This document shows positions 37,601 to 50,879 of a DNA stretch of 64,000 bases, in pieces. The notes under the pieces were generated by a model that saw nothing but the letters and a program-made list of their open reading frames with translations, did no database searches and had not been told where the DNA came from. The stretch comes from Erythroxylum novogranatense (Eukaryota; Streptophyta; Magnoliopsida; Malpighiales; Erythroxylaceae): NCBI GenBank assembly GCA_029891385.1, contig CM057235.1, positions 10,287,001 to 10,351,000 of the forward strand. The letters run 5' to 3'. Position numbers and translations under genes: made by a program. The first letter of the stretch is position 1. Every line of letters begins with the position of its first letter.

Positions 37601-38105
37601 GTCATAAACCCTTATTCATAAACTCTCCTCACGGTAATCAAACCCAATTGTAGCCTCTCTAGATCATAGAACATCTTATTTTCATCCACTTTATACACTT
37701 GAAATCTTGCCATTTCTAACATATCTCTATTTTCATCTATCTATCCACAATTATATATTCATATCTATTCCACATTCTAGGATATACCCCAGTATAACAC
37801 TGATGTTGTATATCATAATACATCCACCAATACCAATTAAATTTTAATTTTTCATATCAAACCATACACTTTTTCTTATCCATGATATCCAAAACTTCCA
37901 TTTATCACCTTCTAGCCTACATCATTTTCCTCACTATTTCTAACGGCTTAAACAATCGATACATGCTCATGCATGTGACTCATATACTAGACTGGGGATC
38001 AGTCGCCACTGTCTGCCTTGACATGACTTAAAAGCATGTAATTTGACCCATATTTCAAAAACGACCCATATAAGAAAGTACATCTGGGCTCTGATACCAC
38101 CTAAA
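34696..38105 (-). other. Noncoding internal region of the LARD (3410 bp)
   Basis: The minus strand begins after the primer site (38086-38099) and ends at the polypurine tract AGGAGGGGAGAAT (34696-34708). Just before the tract are remnant codons FDDEIF (about 34715-34735), as at the end of chromovirus pol. I looked for protease, RT, RNase H and integrase motifs on both strands and found none. No ORF exceeds 79 codons. Confidence 0.75.
38086..38099 (-). promoter_or_regulatory. LARD primer-binding site (tRNA-Met)
   Basis: The plus strand reads GGGCTCTGATACCA, the complement of TGGTATCAGAGCCC, six bases from the LTR edge at 38106. Confidence 0.85.
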
Positions 38106-41100
38106 TGAAACACCTCACTCCCGCATGACCCGAATCCGACATCGATGGTGATATCCGAGTCTGTGCCACGCGAGGGTGGCGTGCTACATCACTCAGTCAA
38201 AACTCAATATAAATTTTTTTTAACACATACACACACACACATTATAATTTGATCGAAAAACAATTTACATAAACAATTCAATGGCCTCGGGGCCCTTTTC
38301 ATAAATACAATTTATTTCAGTTTGTTGACTTTACAAACTGACTTAATCATTAATACAAAAATTCAAAAAATAAAATACACTAATGCAGACGCGAACTGAT
38401 CCCGACTACTTCTCTATTTCATTAACCAACGGATGCCATACGTCCGTTGCCTAACGGGGTATTCTTCTGAGTCTTGAAAAATAATTGCAAATTTTGGGTG
38501 AGTTTTACGAACTCAGTGAGAAACCATCATCGATGGTTCACTCAATTCATGCAACACATATTTCCATATAACATATATTCAAATTATTGCATCTTTAATC
38601 ATATTGCACGATTTCACTTGAACATAGACCATTTATACATTTCACACAGTTAGACATACATAACCAATTGAATGCATAAACATCCATAATTCACACTCAG
38701 AAATACCACAAAAGCATAAGGCAGTTAGCCTTTCGCTCAATCAAAGAGACTAAAATCAGATACATATGACATGCGTATGTGACACATTTCTATTTTATTT
38801 CGGTGTTGTGACCAAGCACCTAAACTGTCCCAATAAGGGCACATTAATCGTTAAGCCAGAGGCTCTAAACTGTCCCAATATGGGCGCATTAATCGTTAAG
38901 CCAGAGGCTCTGAATCACTGTCCCAATATGGGCGCATTAATCGTTGAGACAGAGGCTCTGAATCACTGTGAGCTCGAGGCCCAAATACGTTGAGCTTTAA
39001 GCTCTCGGTGGCTGCTCCGGTCACAACTGTCAATTACTGATCATATATTTATGCAAGGAATGCATATGTCAAAAATATCAAACATAAAACAAACGAACCA
39101 CATCGTCTATCCCAAATTAACACATTCATATAAATGGTTCACAATTATTCACATTCAAATCACATATAGCAAGTAGGGCACTCCTATGTCAGTATCTCCC
39201 AGTACATCGGCACCTTCGGCCCGGAATCCGTCAACAAATAATAACTAAGGAACCATATAGGTTACTCACCTTTGCTTTCGAAGCTAAAGCCTAGAAGTCT
39301 CGACAATGTTTGTGAATTGACGTTCCAAAAGCGTCTCTAAAACAGTCTAAATATCCAACATTACCAAATTGACAATCAGAAACATTTAATAATGCACATG
39401 TAAATGTGTACAATGCATGTTCGTGACATTCCCGACACTAATTCACAAATTTCCATCACAAAAATTCCGTCTAAAAATTAGAAAACCATATCCACAAGAA
39501 TCACTCAATTCGGACCTTTATAGGTCCAATTATAAATAAAATACGAATTAGAAAAATTATTTCTCGGACCCCTCACTTCGACCTAACCGATTCCCATAAA
39601 TTTCAGCTCTAAAAATTTCCAATTTCACAAATAATGAAATTAAATAATATATGAATCCGATGCCTCGAGAATCAGGCCAATCGGATGTCGGATGACGAAG
39701 ATATAAGCACAAGAAGCTTTAGGACAAAACAAAAGATAAGAGAGTTTGTACTATTTCCCTCTCTTCCACCATCTGAATTTCTAACATGCATAACTTTTTA
39801 CACATGTATCCAAAAATTACAAACAAGATCTCATTGGAAAGAAAACAAGAAACCCTACAAGTTTCATGCAGGGCTCACAAACCAATCTTAACTCTAAGGG
39901 TGCCAAAAACTACTTCAAAGTTACTGCCCATAAAGGACCATATGAATAGTAACTGTGTTCTTCCAATCCTCATAACTTCTTACTCATAACTCCAAATAAG
40001 GTACATTATACACCATTAGAAAGCTCTAATCATTTTATACAATCTTCAAGAAGACCCCCCAATCCAATTCAATATATAAGAGGGTCAAAAACACAAACAA
40101 AGGTTCTTCCCAATGAAACAGTAAAACTACCATATGAACAGTAACTGCACTCTACTAAAAAAAATCCTATCTTTCCATTCCTTATGCCAAAAATTCCAAA
40201 TTTTTTGTAAAAAGAAATATCAAAACGTTTTATACAAGTTTCATGAATAACTTGGAAGCAAAATCAACCTCTAAATAACTCAAATTCTCAAGCAAAGCTT
40301 TTGCCTATATAAGTCTCATTCTCACAGTAACATAATCTTCCAACATTCATAACTTTCCAACCTATTGTCGAACAATTACATACCATATAGCAATAAAATT
40401 ATAAGACAATATACTACAATTCTCAAGAGGACTTCAAAGCAAATTCCCATTCAAATTAGGTCAAATCCTCTCACTAAGGTGGCTGTCCTGTTAGGGTTTT
40501 AAAAAATCAGCATTTGAACTAAACAATAATAAAGCTTTACAAATTTATATCTAACAATCCTCACATCCAAAATTCTAATAAAATACCTCATTAGAAAGCT
40601 AAAACAATTATCTACAACTTTCTAGCAGGTCACCTGAGCCAATTTCACCTTTAACATTTCCAAATAAATGGCAGAACACAAATAGCACAAGACCTATACA
40701 CTTAGAGCATTGCACACCAAATGCTGAATTACCACTTGAACATTAACAGACCATAACTTTCAATCTACACATCGAAAAATATCATACCTAGTGGCGTTAG
40801 AAAGCTAACACAAAATTCTTCAACTTTCATGAAGACCAATTTCACAAATTCAACCCAAAGCAATCTAGAAAAATTCATCAAAGATTCAGGTCATTAGGCT
40901 CGAATTACTGTTCATACTGCACCTATACTTCACTTTAAAAGCAAGATTCAACACTCTTCTAATTAAAATTGGGCAGTACTTCCTTCACAAGAAATGTAGT
41001 CAAATGTCTAAATTTTAATTTAAGACAAACCTCACCTCAATTGCTTAACCACACAACTAGTTATGGCAAAAACATTGAAACATGTACAAGGTAACTTTTC

Positions 41101-42299
41101 CAGATTTGATACTCAATCCAATTCCCTCTCATTCCAATTCCAATTCTACTTCAATAAGCATATCAATTAGACAAGAAATCAGCCAATGTGTCATCAATAC
41201 TTTCACTTGGACAAAGAGCCACAAATTGGCAGCACCTAAACTCAACTTTCTTCCCTTAATCTCCATTCATCTTTAATCACAAAATCCACTTCAAACTATC
41301 CTAATTTTCATACCACACAAACTACCTTTATATGCATTGTTTATCCTCACACAAACATATACTTATACCCATACCATTAACACACAAACTTCATGGAATT
41401 AATGCACCATAAAGCACAATAAATGCTTCTAATTACAAATTAAAGAACATACAACTTGAGTGCTCACCTAAATAAGCTTTAACTCTTCAATCTTCAAAAC
41501 ACTCCAACATTCTACCCCACACCAACACTCACGACTAACTCTCCAATACAATAAAAAATCATCATCTTCACAGGACTTACGGGTGGATTTATGTGTGAAG
41601 AGAAGAAAAGCAAGCAAATAGCAAGGAAAAGCTTCTTGCATGGTGGATGAAAAACAAAACAACAAAGAAGGGGAAGGAGGCACTCACGAATGGAGGAGAA
41701 GAAAAACACTTAAAGTCACCCTTTTTACTCTTTCTCAAGCAAGTGTCGTGGAAGCTAAACTTAGGATATTTATATTCATTAGATAACCATTAAAGAACTA
41801 AGACTAAGTAGGCAAGTGACATGTGTCACTTGCCACTTGTCCTGGTTTTATTATTCCAGTTCTAAATTCTACTCCAATTTCTCGTCAAACTCCAATGACT
41901 TAACTTAATAAATCCTAACATCATATCTCTAATTTTCATTGCCATTGGCCAGTCATTTCTAGTACAGGAAACCCACTCAGTAAGTTAGTTGGAAATTTTT
42001 CGGTCCGGGCATGTACCCCGAAAATTTCAGAAAAATTCATGAAATTCCCTAAAAATATCAAACACACAAAAATCCACTCCAATTAATTTTTTAACCATAA
42101 ATAACACATTTTTTACAATAAACACAGATGTCGGGAAAATGTCATGAATGCATATACAATCATGTGCATTTACAAAAATTACAATTTATGCATATATGAA
42201 GGTCATATTAGGCATGACCGTGCCGAGATACGTTTACACACTCGTAACCCATTCCAAAATACCAATTTACCCCCTTCCCATCGGTGATGGGATGTTACA
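38106..42299 (-). repeat. LARD 5' LTR (4194 bp)
   Basis: Same structure as the left LTR. The plus strand begins TGAAACACCTCAC (one change from TGTAAC) and ends GGGATGTTACA, then the target duplication GTATG. The 45-48 bp repeats are at 38820-38970 and the TATA box at 41767-41774. Confidence 0.85.
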
Positions 42300-42404
42300 G
42301 TATGTGTAAGAAAAAGAACCTTTCTTTTTTTCTTCTTATGCCTGACATAATATTGCACGAAAATAATCTCAATTTTCTGTACCATTTGGCCTTTCGTAAC
42401 CCCC

Positions 42405-42550
42405 ATCACTAATGGAAAGTTATGGGGAGTTAATAGTTATGAATATCATGCATTAATGGAAGTTATTAGAAGTTAATGACCATAAATAGTATGCATTAAT
42501 GGAAGTTATGAGAAGTTAATGACCATGAATATCATGCATTAATGGAAGCC
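42405..42550. repeat. Three-copy 43-bp tandem repeat
   Basis: The unit containing ATGCATTAATGGAAGTTA starts at 42448, 42491 and 42534, with a degenerate unit before. It lies inside the copia-type solo LTR. Confidence 0.8.
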
Positions 42551-42931
42551 AACAACACTTGTTTCTAATCCATTCCATGCAATATTTTCTACCACGATCA
42601 TATCGCGATACAATCCCGAAACACTCTCTTATATCTTGAATCACCATTCAAGACCATTTTACTCATCCTTGGGATCTCTTATATGTGTGACCCATTAGGT
42701 TCCCGATTATGTTGGCTACTTAAATTAACACTTAATTTAAGTAAGGCAAGAGTAGTATCTAACAACACATCATGACCCCCAATTGATCTAAAAATCAATA
42801 ATTTGATTACAAACCCTTCCCTACGTAATGTTGCCATGCGATCGTCCTTCAACCATCTATACCTCACTTGGTTTAGAGTATGGTCAAAGTGTCTGTAACA
42901 CACCACTACCATAGTGCATATGCCTGAACAT

Positions 42932-45900
42932 TGTAACATCTTGTTACCCATGTTAGGGCTAGAATTGTGAATTATGATAATTTGATGAGAAATTAGGAAA
43001 ATGCACTTCATGCATTATTAATTGTGACATGCACATTTTTGCACATTTATATGATTGTACATGCATTCATGACATTTTTCGGGTACAATTGAGTTGTTAT
43101 TGTGATTGAATTGTGTTTTGGTGATTTTGGTATTATTTAAGACATTTTGGGATTTTTAGTGAATTTTGTGAAAAATTATGATTTTTGGGCCAATTATAGA
43201 ATGACAAGTGGATAAAATTCTGTGTGACATGTGGACCTATAGCTATGAGACCAATGGTAGCTTATTTAGTGGACAAGTGGAAGACACTCAATGGAGACAG
43301 GTGTCGGGCATGCAAGAATATACACGTAGTATTATGTTTTGAGTTGGAATGTGTATCTGTAATGTCTTCTCCGAGCAAACTGGTGGTCTCTTACTTCAGA
43401 TTCGATTTCATGGCTGGAGATAAAAGCTGAAACAAGTAAGAAACATGATGACACTTTATGGTGTAGGAATATACATGCATGCATGTGAGGTTAGAGAAGT
43501 GGGTTTCGGTGTTGAATAGAGTAGATGATTGATAGAGAGTAGGAAATTGTTATTAGGATGTTGAATGAACTCTAGATTGGAAGATTTGTAAATACTCAAT
43601 TCGGGTTTTGAGATAGTCGAAATGGACATGCATACATTCTTGTCCGATGTTTATCAGTAGAAGTGAAGCTACATTTGTGAGGATCGGATTTTGATGTTTT
43701 AAGTGAATCTTGAGTTTGATCTTATGTAAATGTTTCGAACTGGAATAGGAGTTAATTGGAGTGAAGTTTTAGAGATTGTTTTGGGTATAGAAGTGATAAA
43801 TCTGGAAAAAGAATTCGGGGAAGACGAGTTTCAGAACCAGACGTCGTGACGTCCATTTTCTTCCTCGCCGCGACGTAGGAGACCCCCCTTGAACTCGTCG
43901 TGGAGAAGGTTGCAAAAATCCTGAGAAAACTGATTTTTTGGGCTGTACGTCGCGACCTCATCTTTTTTTCACGTCGCGACGAGCACCCCTGCTTTGACTG
44001 CTCGAACATGTTTTTGTATTTTGACTATAACTTGCTCTATACTGATCCAAATTGGGTGATTCTTGATTCTCTGTAAACTAGAGACATAGGGATACAACTT
44101 CTATGAAGAAATGAAGTTTTAATTCTGTCTCTAAGAGTTTCAATTTTTGGTTGGAAGTTGAGGTATGAATTTTGATGGAACTTATGAACCGTCTGGAATA
44201 TTTTAATGATATCTCTTGGTATACTGATCCAAATTAAATGATTTTTATGTCTATAGAAAGCTAAGAAATGTAAGAACAACTTTACAGAAGAAAGTTTTGT
44301 CTAATTTGGTCCTTTACCTTATCTGATTTAGTATGGAAAGTTGACCCGAATATGTTCTATAGGAAAAATCTGATGTGGTCAATGAAGCTATGAAATTATT
44401 TGGCATTGTTTGGTCCAATTCAATTGTAAAAAAAATACATTGTATTAATGAGGGCTTTGATTCCTAAATGATTTTGTTAGGGATCGCATTATTGCACCTC
44501 AGAATTGTCATTGAACATGCATTGTGCATACATTCTATACATTGATATTCTTATGAAAGAACATTTGTGCAATTGTGCAAAGTGTGATATTTGTGAATGT
44601 GTTTTGCCTATTTTAGAGGAGCATATCGGACGCCAAACGGACATTGCCGGACCATCTAGGAAATAGCTTATTGGAGCGTATTGTGAGTCAACCTATATGA
44701 TTTCCTAGGATTGATTGATTTGATTTGTTTACAACTTCCCATATTATTAAATTGCTTGCAATTTGTTTATGAATTCCAGACTTTAATTGTCCGAGGAGAT
44801 CAATATTCGGGAATGTATTGGAAGTGCTTTGATTGTGGCTTTGTGTGCTCTGAAATTCTGAATATTATGTGAATTCTCAACGAATATTGAATGCCGGACT
44901 TAGGTCCGATGATTATGAGTTTTGTATGAGCACCATATGTGATTGCTATGTAAGCCATATTTAGTTTTGATGCATTGGAAGTGTTCTGAATTGATGTGAA
45001 ATCCTTTCTGATATGTGAATTCTCAACGGATGTTGAATGCCAGACTTAAGTTCGATGAATATGAGTTTCTGACTGAATATCATATGTGATTGTCCGATAT
45101 GACATAATTAGTATTTGATGCATTTCATAAATGCATGCTCAGATAAAGGCGTTGTGACTTGAATTGCCAGTATGAAGCGCTTCCACGTAGAGCTTTGCTC
45201 CGTGATATATATTTGTGTGCACGTAGAGCAATGCTCCGTGATTCTATTCTGACTGAGCCCTATAGGCCAGAATTTGTACAAGTATGTGATAGGAACTCAG
45301 TCACAACAATAAGAACGAATGCGATTCTCATGCATATAGCATTCATATAAGACTGAAACTCCTTGAATGATTTGCAAAGCTGAAGTGAGTGATACATTGA
45401 TATGAACCGTTGCTATACTTGGCTACGTGAATTGTATGATCACATGAGATGCCTTGTTATGTGAATATCATAAATAGTTATATGTTCTGAATGAATATCT
45501 GTGATATACGTGATGTTTGTTTGTAATCCGGTGAATTCATTAATGATGGTTCCCTCATTGAGTTGCAAAACTCATCAAAAATTGCAATGTGGCTTTTCAG
45601 GTTCTAAGGAATTAATCAGCAAGGCTAAATGGAGTATAGCCACTGAGGTCTGATATGGTTTAGGGGTCGGGATCAGTTTGCACCTGCACTTGCCTTCATT
45701 TTCTTTATTTTTGAATTATGTTCAACGAGAATTGTACAAAGTGTACGTAAACGATTTGGTAATGAAATGACTTTATGGTTTCAAGTGTTTTGTGTCTGAA
45801 ATGGGCCCAAATTTAAGGTTGAATACTAATGTTTGTAAAGATTGTAGTTTGGAAATGGAAATGTTTTTAAATAACGTGGGCCCAATTTGATTAGCATTTT

Positions 45901-46049
45901 CCGCTTGCATGTTCCTTATTTTTAAAGAAACAAAAGTTTTGTAATGAATTTTGACTGAATGATCATTCTAGCATGCCACCCTTGCGAGGTACGTACTCGG
46001 ATATCACCATGGATGTCCGGTATGTGTCTTGTGAGAGTGGGGTGCTACA
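42932..46049 (+). mobile_element. Solo LTR of a LARD/Tekay-related family (3118 bp)
   Basis: It runs from TGTAACATCTTG to GGGGTGCTACA with the target duplication AACAT on both sides (42927-42931, 46050-46054). The first ~200 bases (ATTGTACATGCATTCATGACATT) and the last ~80 (CTCGGATATCACCAT) match the LARD LTR read on its sense strand, so the families are related. It contains a palindrome-rich block at 43836-43985, two 180-bp modules at about 44027 and 44210, and a repeated stem block at 45170-45270. There is no internal region, so this is LTR-LTR recombination in the past. Confidence 0.85.
43836..43985. repeat. ACGTCGCGACG palindrome block in solo LTR
   Basis: The motif ACGTCGCGACG or close variants occurs at 43841, 43866, 43946 and 43971. 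It is GC-rich against an AT-rich background. Confidence 0.7.
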
Positions 46050-46092
46050 AACATCCATAGATTATCCGAGAATATACCCTATGGGAATGGTA

Positions 46093-48973
46093 TGTTAGAG
46101 CAATCACATTCAATTATTAAGGCATCATACATAACACAAATATTTAAGAAGATCAAAACTTCCCATTTTATTTGTAAACATGAACATACATTGTAGCATT
46201 GTAGTACATAATCCACATATATACATTATCAACAACATCTAAGAGTTTGTTACTCTTTACAAGATGTTCTACATGAAGTGGAATATTAAACCAAAATGTC
46301 TTATCTAAGACTCTTTAGTGTCAGCTGATCAACCTTTGAGCCATTCTTGATGAGTTTGTGAACTCAATGAGTGAACCATCATTGATGTGCTCACTTATAT
46401 CAGCACTCAATAACACATATATAGTCCAATTTAATGAATATTTCACATCACATCACATACTTCATTGATTTCAACCATTCAATATTTAATCTTAGTTCAA
46501 TGGATATGTTAATTCAATTAGTCAATATGGTATATCCATTCAATCATTTAATAAATAAGGATGCATATGCAAATGTACATGTGACTCCACTTCATTTTTA
46601 CTTTATTGTGACTGAGCGCTTATTTAACTGTCTCGTACCTGTTTTAGATACCGAGCTCATTTTATATATTGTCATGTAAATATTATGGATACTGGGCTCA
46701 TTGATAATTGAGCCTGCAGCTCTTTATGCACATTTATGAGCTTTAAGCTCTTTTTCACTTGGGTTACTCCCGTCACAACTCCTTTATCTGTTTATGCATT
46801 TCAATATAATGAGATGCAATAATTGACTTATTATGAATGTAGTATTTCACATTCGATATACTCAAGTCTTATATCATATTCTTCGGATCTAAGTTTGACA
46901 TTCAACATTCAGTTGAGAACACTTATTTCCATATTCACATACATTTACAAAACACTTCCAATACATTCCCAAATATCAATCTCCTCAGACAATTGATGAT
47001 TCAGAATTATCACAATCATATGAGTAGCAATTCAATAACTAAATTTTAAATAAAGAAACTAGTTTATGGTGAGAGGACATCTAGGTTGACTCAAGTATGC
47101 TCTAGAATAGCTATTGCCTTGATGATCCAGCAATGCCTGGATATGGTCGATCAATTTGTGCTTCTATATCATGCAATACACACATATGTATACATTACTA
47201 ACTTGTTTAATGAAATGAACACCCAATCATTCATATGTATATGTTTTATATTCAATCCATGCTCAATTAACTTTCTCCGAGTATGTATCCTTATTCACAA
47301 ATCTTGCTCATTCTTTCATTATAGTTTGTATATAACTTGTTTGCTATTAGGTTATGCCTTCTCTATTACTTTAAATTCATTCAATCATACATTTATCCAT
47401 CCCTTCCTAACATTCCATACTCACACGGATTCCTAATTCTCCTTCAATCATGCCTAATTTCATATTCTTTGATTCACACTTGCATTCGTAAAAAGACCTT
47501 CATTTCTTTAACAACTCATAGTTCCCAAATTCATATACATTGATATCAAACAATCCATTCCTTAATTCTAACATCACTTATTAACCTAAACTTATCAAAC
47601 CCTTAATAAATCAATCATATAACCTTCTAGGTTCATTTCAAACCTTAATCAAATCCAAATACACCAAAGTAAAGTAACTTATCCTTAGTCAGTTTAATAA
47701 TCACACAAAACATAGTTTTTTTCACTTCCCAAACATTTCCCACGATCGTGGAAAGACAAAACAAAAACTTTTTTTCTCCAAGGCATTTCCCACGATAGTG
47801 GGAAAGGGCTTATTTTACTTCCACGATGATGGAATGGGTGAACAAACAGTTTACCATCCCTTTCCTTCAATCCTTTTCCAAATTTTAACACCATCCTACT
47901 AATCCATTGATCATACCTTAATTATACCTAAATTATACTTCATTTCCTCATCAATTTCATCACCAATTCCAACTCAAAATCATTCAATTGGAAACCCATA
48001 AATCCTAGTATTCCATGCATCATAATCAAAATAGAACTATCATTCACCTTCATATATATAACCTTAACTTATCAATTTCAGGAACACTCCCAATATACCC
48101 ATTTTTCTGCATAGTTACATCATCATTTACACTTTAAATGTCAACCTAAACTATCCATATAATCCTCAAAAGAGCAAAGATACTCTAAGAAAAATATGGA
48201 AGTAGAAAGGGGTTGCAATCACAAAATGAAGGTTATAGAAATTTTGGAGTAAAAAGGTGTAGAAATTTGGGAAAAACTCAAAGTTGTGTAGGTTGAGTAT
48301 GTAAGTCGGTGATGAGAAGGGAAAAGAAGATGGCATGTAATAAAAACAAGAGAAAGATGGTCTTTCTTGTGTGTGTGTATGTAGGTTAGGTGTGTGGTGG
48401 GGGTTTGGACACTTGTCCAAACACTTGTCAAACATAGACCCATGCTACATGTCTCCTTTTATAAACAACCAATTGTCACTCCTTAATCAGTCCATTTGTC
48501 TCATAATCACTACGCCATTTATCACCCAATTAAACCACCATTTGTCACTCATTTAATCAAGCCATATGTTACACTATTACTAATGCCATATGTCACTATT
48601 TCATAGGTCTAGTCAACCTAAATTTCCATGTCTTAATTTATCTTACTATTCAATATTTTTCCTATACTAGATGCACATATCACTTCATTAATCACCCAAT
48701 TATAACAATAAATTCCAATTTACTAATTATAATCCATCAAAACAAAATTTAAGACATAAATAACACATAATCATGCAATCACATCATGAACATTTAAAAT
48801 CTTTCATACACTGGAATAAATAAATTGAGTGCATAAACTATCTTTACAATGCCTCTAAAGTATGATTCATGTATGTATGTGAATATGATGCATGCAAATG
48901 AAATACACTTTCTATATTCTCATATGATTTCATTTAGCAGTTTAATTCCTAAGTGTAGAAATGGGCTATTATA
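46093..48973 (-). repeat. Diverged LTR-like block related to the LARD LTRs
   Basis: On the minus strand it starts near TATAATAGCCC (cf. TGTAACATCCC). It shares with the LARD LTR the segment around 46345-46420 (GTTTGTGAACTCAATGAG next to a TGATGGTTCACT-like hairpin), a GAGCGC...GAGCTC stem block (46610-46770), and a CT-rich leader region near 48160-48440. Palindromes CACGATCGTG and variants lie at 47741-47830. The left boundary is uncertain because no matching target duplication was found. No coding sequence. Confidence 0.5.
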
Positions 48974-49785
48974 GTGTCAAGTCCCACTAGACTGACTACG
49001 TCATATCTAGTCTAAGTGTTATTAGATCTTGTCATGAGGATCTCATTACTCTATATATCATTGAAGACTCTCTTCAAAACACATATCTGCTTTAGTCAGA
49101 GACTCCCGAGTAATGACCCCGATAAGAGGCCGTCGGTATCGTATCCTTTTATCAGGAGTGGTGAATCCTTTATTGGCTACTCAGTTACCCCCGAATACCT
49201 CAAGCTGTACCTTATTACTACCTTATGAGTAATCCTTGAAAGGAACCAATGAATGGAGTCAAAGCACAGGATCAGTATTCGAGATATCCTTGAGCACCTC
49301 AAGTCAAAGGATATTTGCACCATTGCTATGATAAGACTATCATTGACACTGGAATAGAATATCCATACGATTGTCTCAAAGTAGGTCAATTCAATGTACT
49401 TACTATCCTTAGTAAGCATCCATATTTTAACTCTAAACAACTCATATCTACAGCTTATGAGAACTACTGCTTGATCTAATCAAGGAGTATAACATGTGCT
49501 AATCTATCTGGTTTAATAATATCCCATCTCATTAATCCTATGGTTAGGGAAAGTTTAGATACTAAAATAATTACACATGATAGGAATCTCATTATCATGA
49601 TCTCATCATGATTTCCTCCATGCTATGTTTTGTATCAAAGACTTCATTAAATCAATTGAAGATCAATATCAAATCCATAAATGTATGAACATCGAACTAA
49701 TGAAAAATGCCTTTATTAATCATAAAATGATTTGTACAATAAGTGTTAAAGGTGACTACCTTTAGAGTGCTTCTCTAACAAAAGT

Positions 49786-50120
49786 TGTACTTAGGAGGTG
49801 ATTTATTATAAGTATAAAAGAGATATTTTCAATCTTTATAATGCTGTTGATAACTAAAATACTTGAGTAAGAAGTCCACCAAAAAGACATATAATGAAGC
49901 ACTATTTAGGAGGCCATCCAATGATTTACGTGTTTTTATTTCTATTTGATATCTTTAATAATAGTTCTAATATATTTTTTCATTATATTAGTGTGTTTTG
50001 CATGTTTTTGAGTTAAATTATTTTTAAATTCATGGATATAATTATGATTTGTTGGTCTTTATTAGTCCCTTATTGTCTTTAATTTTTTTGAGTATTTATC
50101 CATTAAACCAAAATGGGCAT
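49786..50120 (+). pseudogene. 3' tail of the Athila/Tat-like gypsy pol
   Basis: Directly after the target duplication AAAGT, the sequence reads through to KHYLGGHPM-like codons at about 49897-49924. This resembles the conserved end of Athila/Tat pol (..LGGNP..). It shows that the gypsy integrase at 29352-30120 continues here, 19.7 kb away. Confidence 0.5.
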
Positions 50121-50301
50121 GTATTATATCCGTGTCTCCTCCATGTTCACCAAACACTAACCTATTATCGCCTTATGTAGATAAATATGAACTGTAACAT
50201 GAATTCATATTGTATTATATCTGTGTCTTCTCTATGTTCACCAAACACTAACCTATTATTGCCTTGTGTAGATAAATGTGAACCCGAACATGATATCGTG
50301 T
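50121..50301. repeat. 91-bp direct duplication
   Basis: Two adjacent copies (50121-50211, 50212-50301) share GTATTATATC, TCTC-TCCATGTTCACCA and ACCTATTATCGCC with about ten differences. Probably in the 3' noncoding part of the gypsy remnant. Confidence 0.75.
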
Positions 50302-50879
50302 TTTTTCCCATTTAAATAGGCAATAAAACCTTTAGAATGATGAATAGAACCCTAAATACAATTCTCTTTTCTTCTTCACTTTTCTCTCAATCAATCTTAC
50401 TTTCATTGAGTTCCTTATGAATTTTTACCCCCACACACCATTCCCATTAACCTTTCACTCAGATGGGCATTAAATTTTATGGATTTTTTGTTTTCTCTCA
50501 AAGAATACTCCATTTTTTGCAATTTAGGGTTTTTTTTATAAATTCATTGTTTCTTTCTCTATCTTTATATAAATCTTGTTGAATTTAAATTATATTAACC
50601 TTATTGATATTTACTTTCATTTATTCCTTATTATGAATTAACTGGGTATGAAATTTTGAATTTTAACTTAGGTATTTTTATCACTTAAATGTAGGTGGCT
50701 ATTTTATGGTTCAAACTAATGCATTTATGCTTGAATTCAAATTCTAAAGTGTTATTTCATGAAGTTAAGGGAAAGTATTTCATTAACCATAGCAAAGTTA
50801 TTTCAACAAAAAGGTTGCCTTTAGCTATTTACACAAGTTGAAGGGAGATATAGATTAAATTACAAATTCCATCTATACT
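50302..50879. other. Unassigned AT-rich stretch
   Basis: Short CT-rich tract near 50360-50400. No coding sequence or repeat I can name. May be the gypsy 3' LTR or old flanking DNA. Confidence 0.3.

Larger units (their letters stand above)
30448..42299 (-). mobile_element. Complete LARD-type non-autonomous LTR retrotransposon
   Basis: Two LTRs of about 4.2 kb flank a 3.4 kb noncoding internal region. The 5-bp target duplication GTATG is perfect (30443-30447 and 42300-42304). The primer site (complement of TGGTATCAGAGCCC) is at 38086-38099 and the polypurine tract at 34696-34711, which fixes the minus-strand orientation. Long LTRs, a 3-4 kb internal region and no coding capacity match the LARD class described in cereals. 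LTR copies differ at several positions per 100 bases, mostly C/T and G/A, plus a 54-bp indel near 31575, so the insertion is not recent. Confidence 0.85.
30121..49780 (-). mobile_element. Copia-type solo LTR, minus strand, interrupted by three nested insertions
   Basis: On the plus strand the unit runs from TGTTAGGTTTTGATC to GCTTCTCTAACA, so on the minus strand it starts TGTTAGAGAAG and ends CCTAACA. The same five bases AAAGT flank it at 30116-30120 and 49781-49785. Its own sequence is 30121-30447, 42305-42931, a short stretch at 46055-46092, and 48974-49780, about 1.8 kb in all. A second copy of its start region lies at 53268-53811 on the plus strand. No gag-pol is present, so I call it a solo LTR. 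The copia assignment rests on general resemblance and is less certain than the boundaries. Confidence 0.65.

Noticed and set aside
46088..48978. Target duplication for the diverged LTR-like block
   Set aside because: TGGTA on the left and GTGTC on the right do not match, so the left border is given only as approximate.
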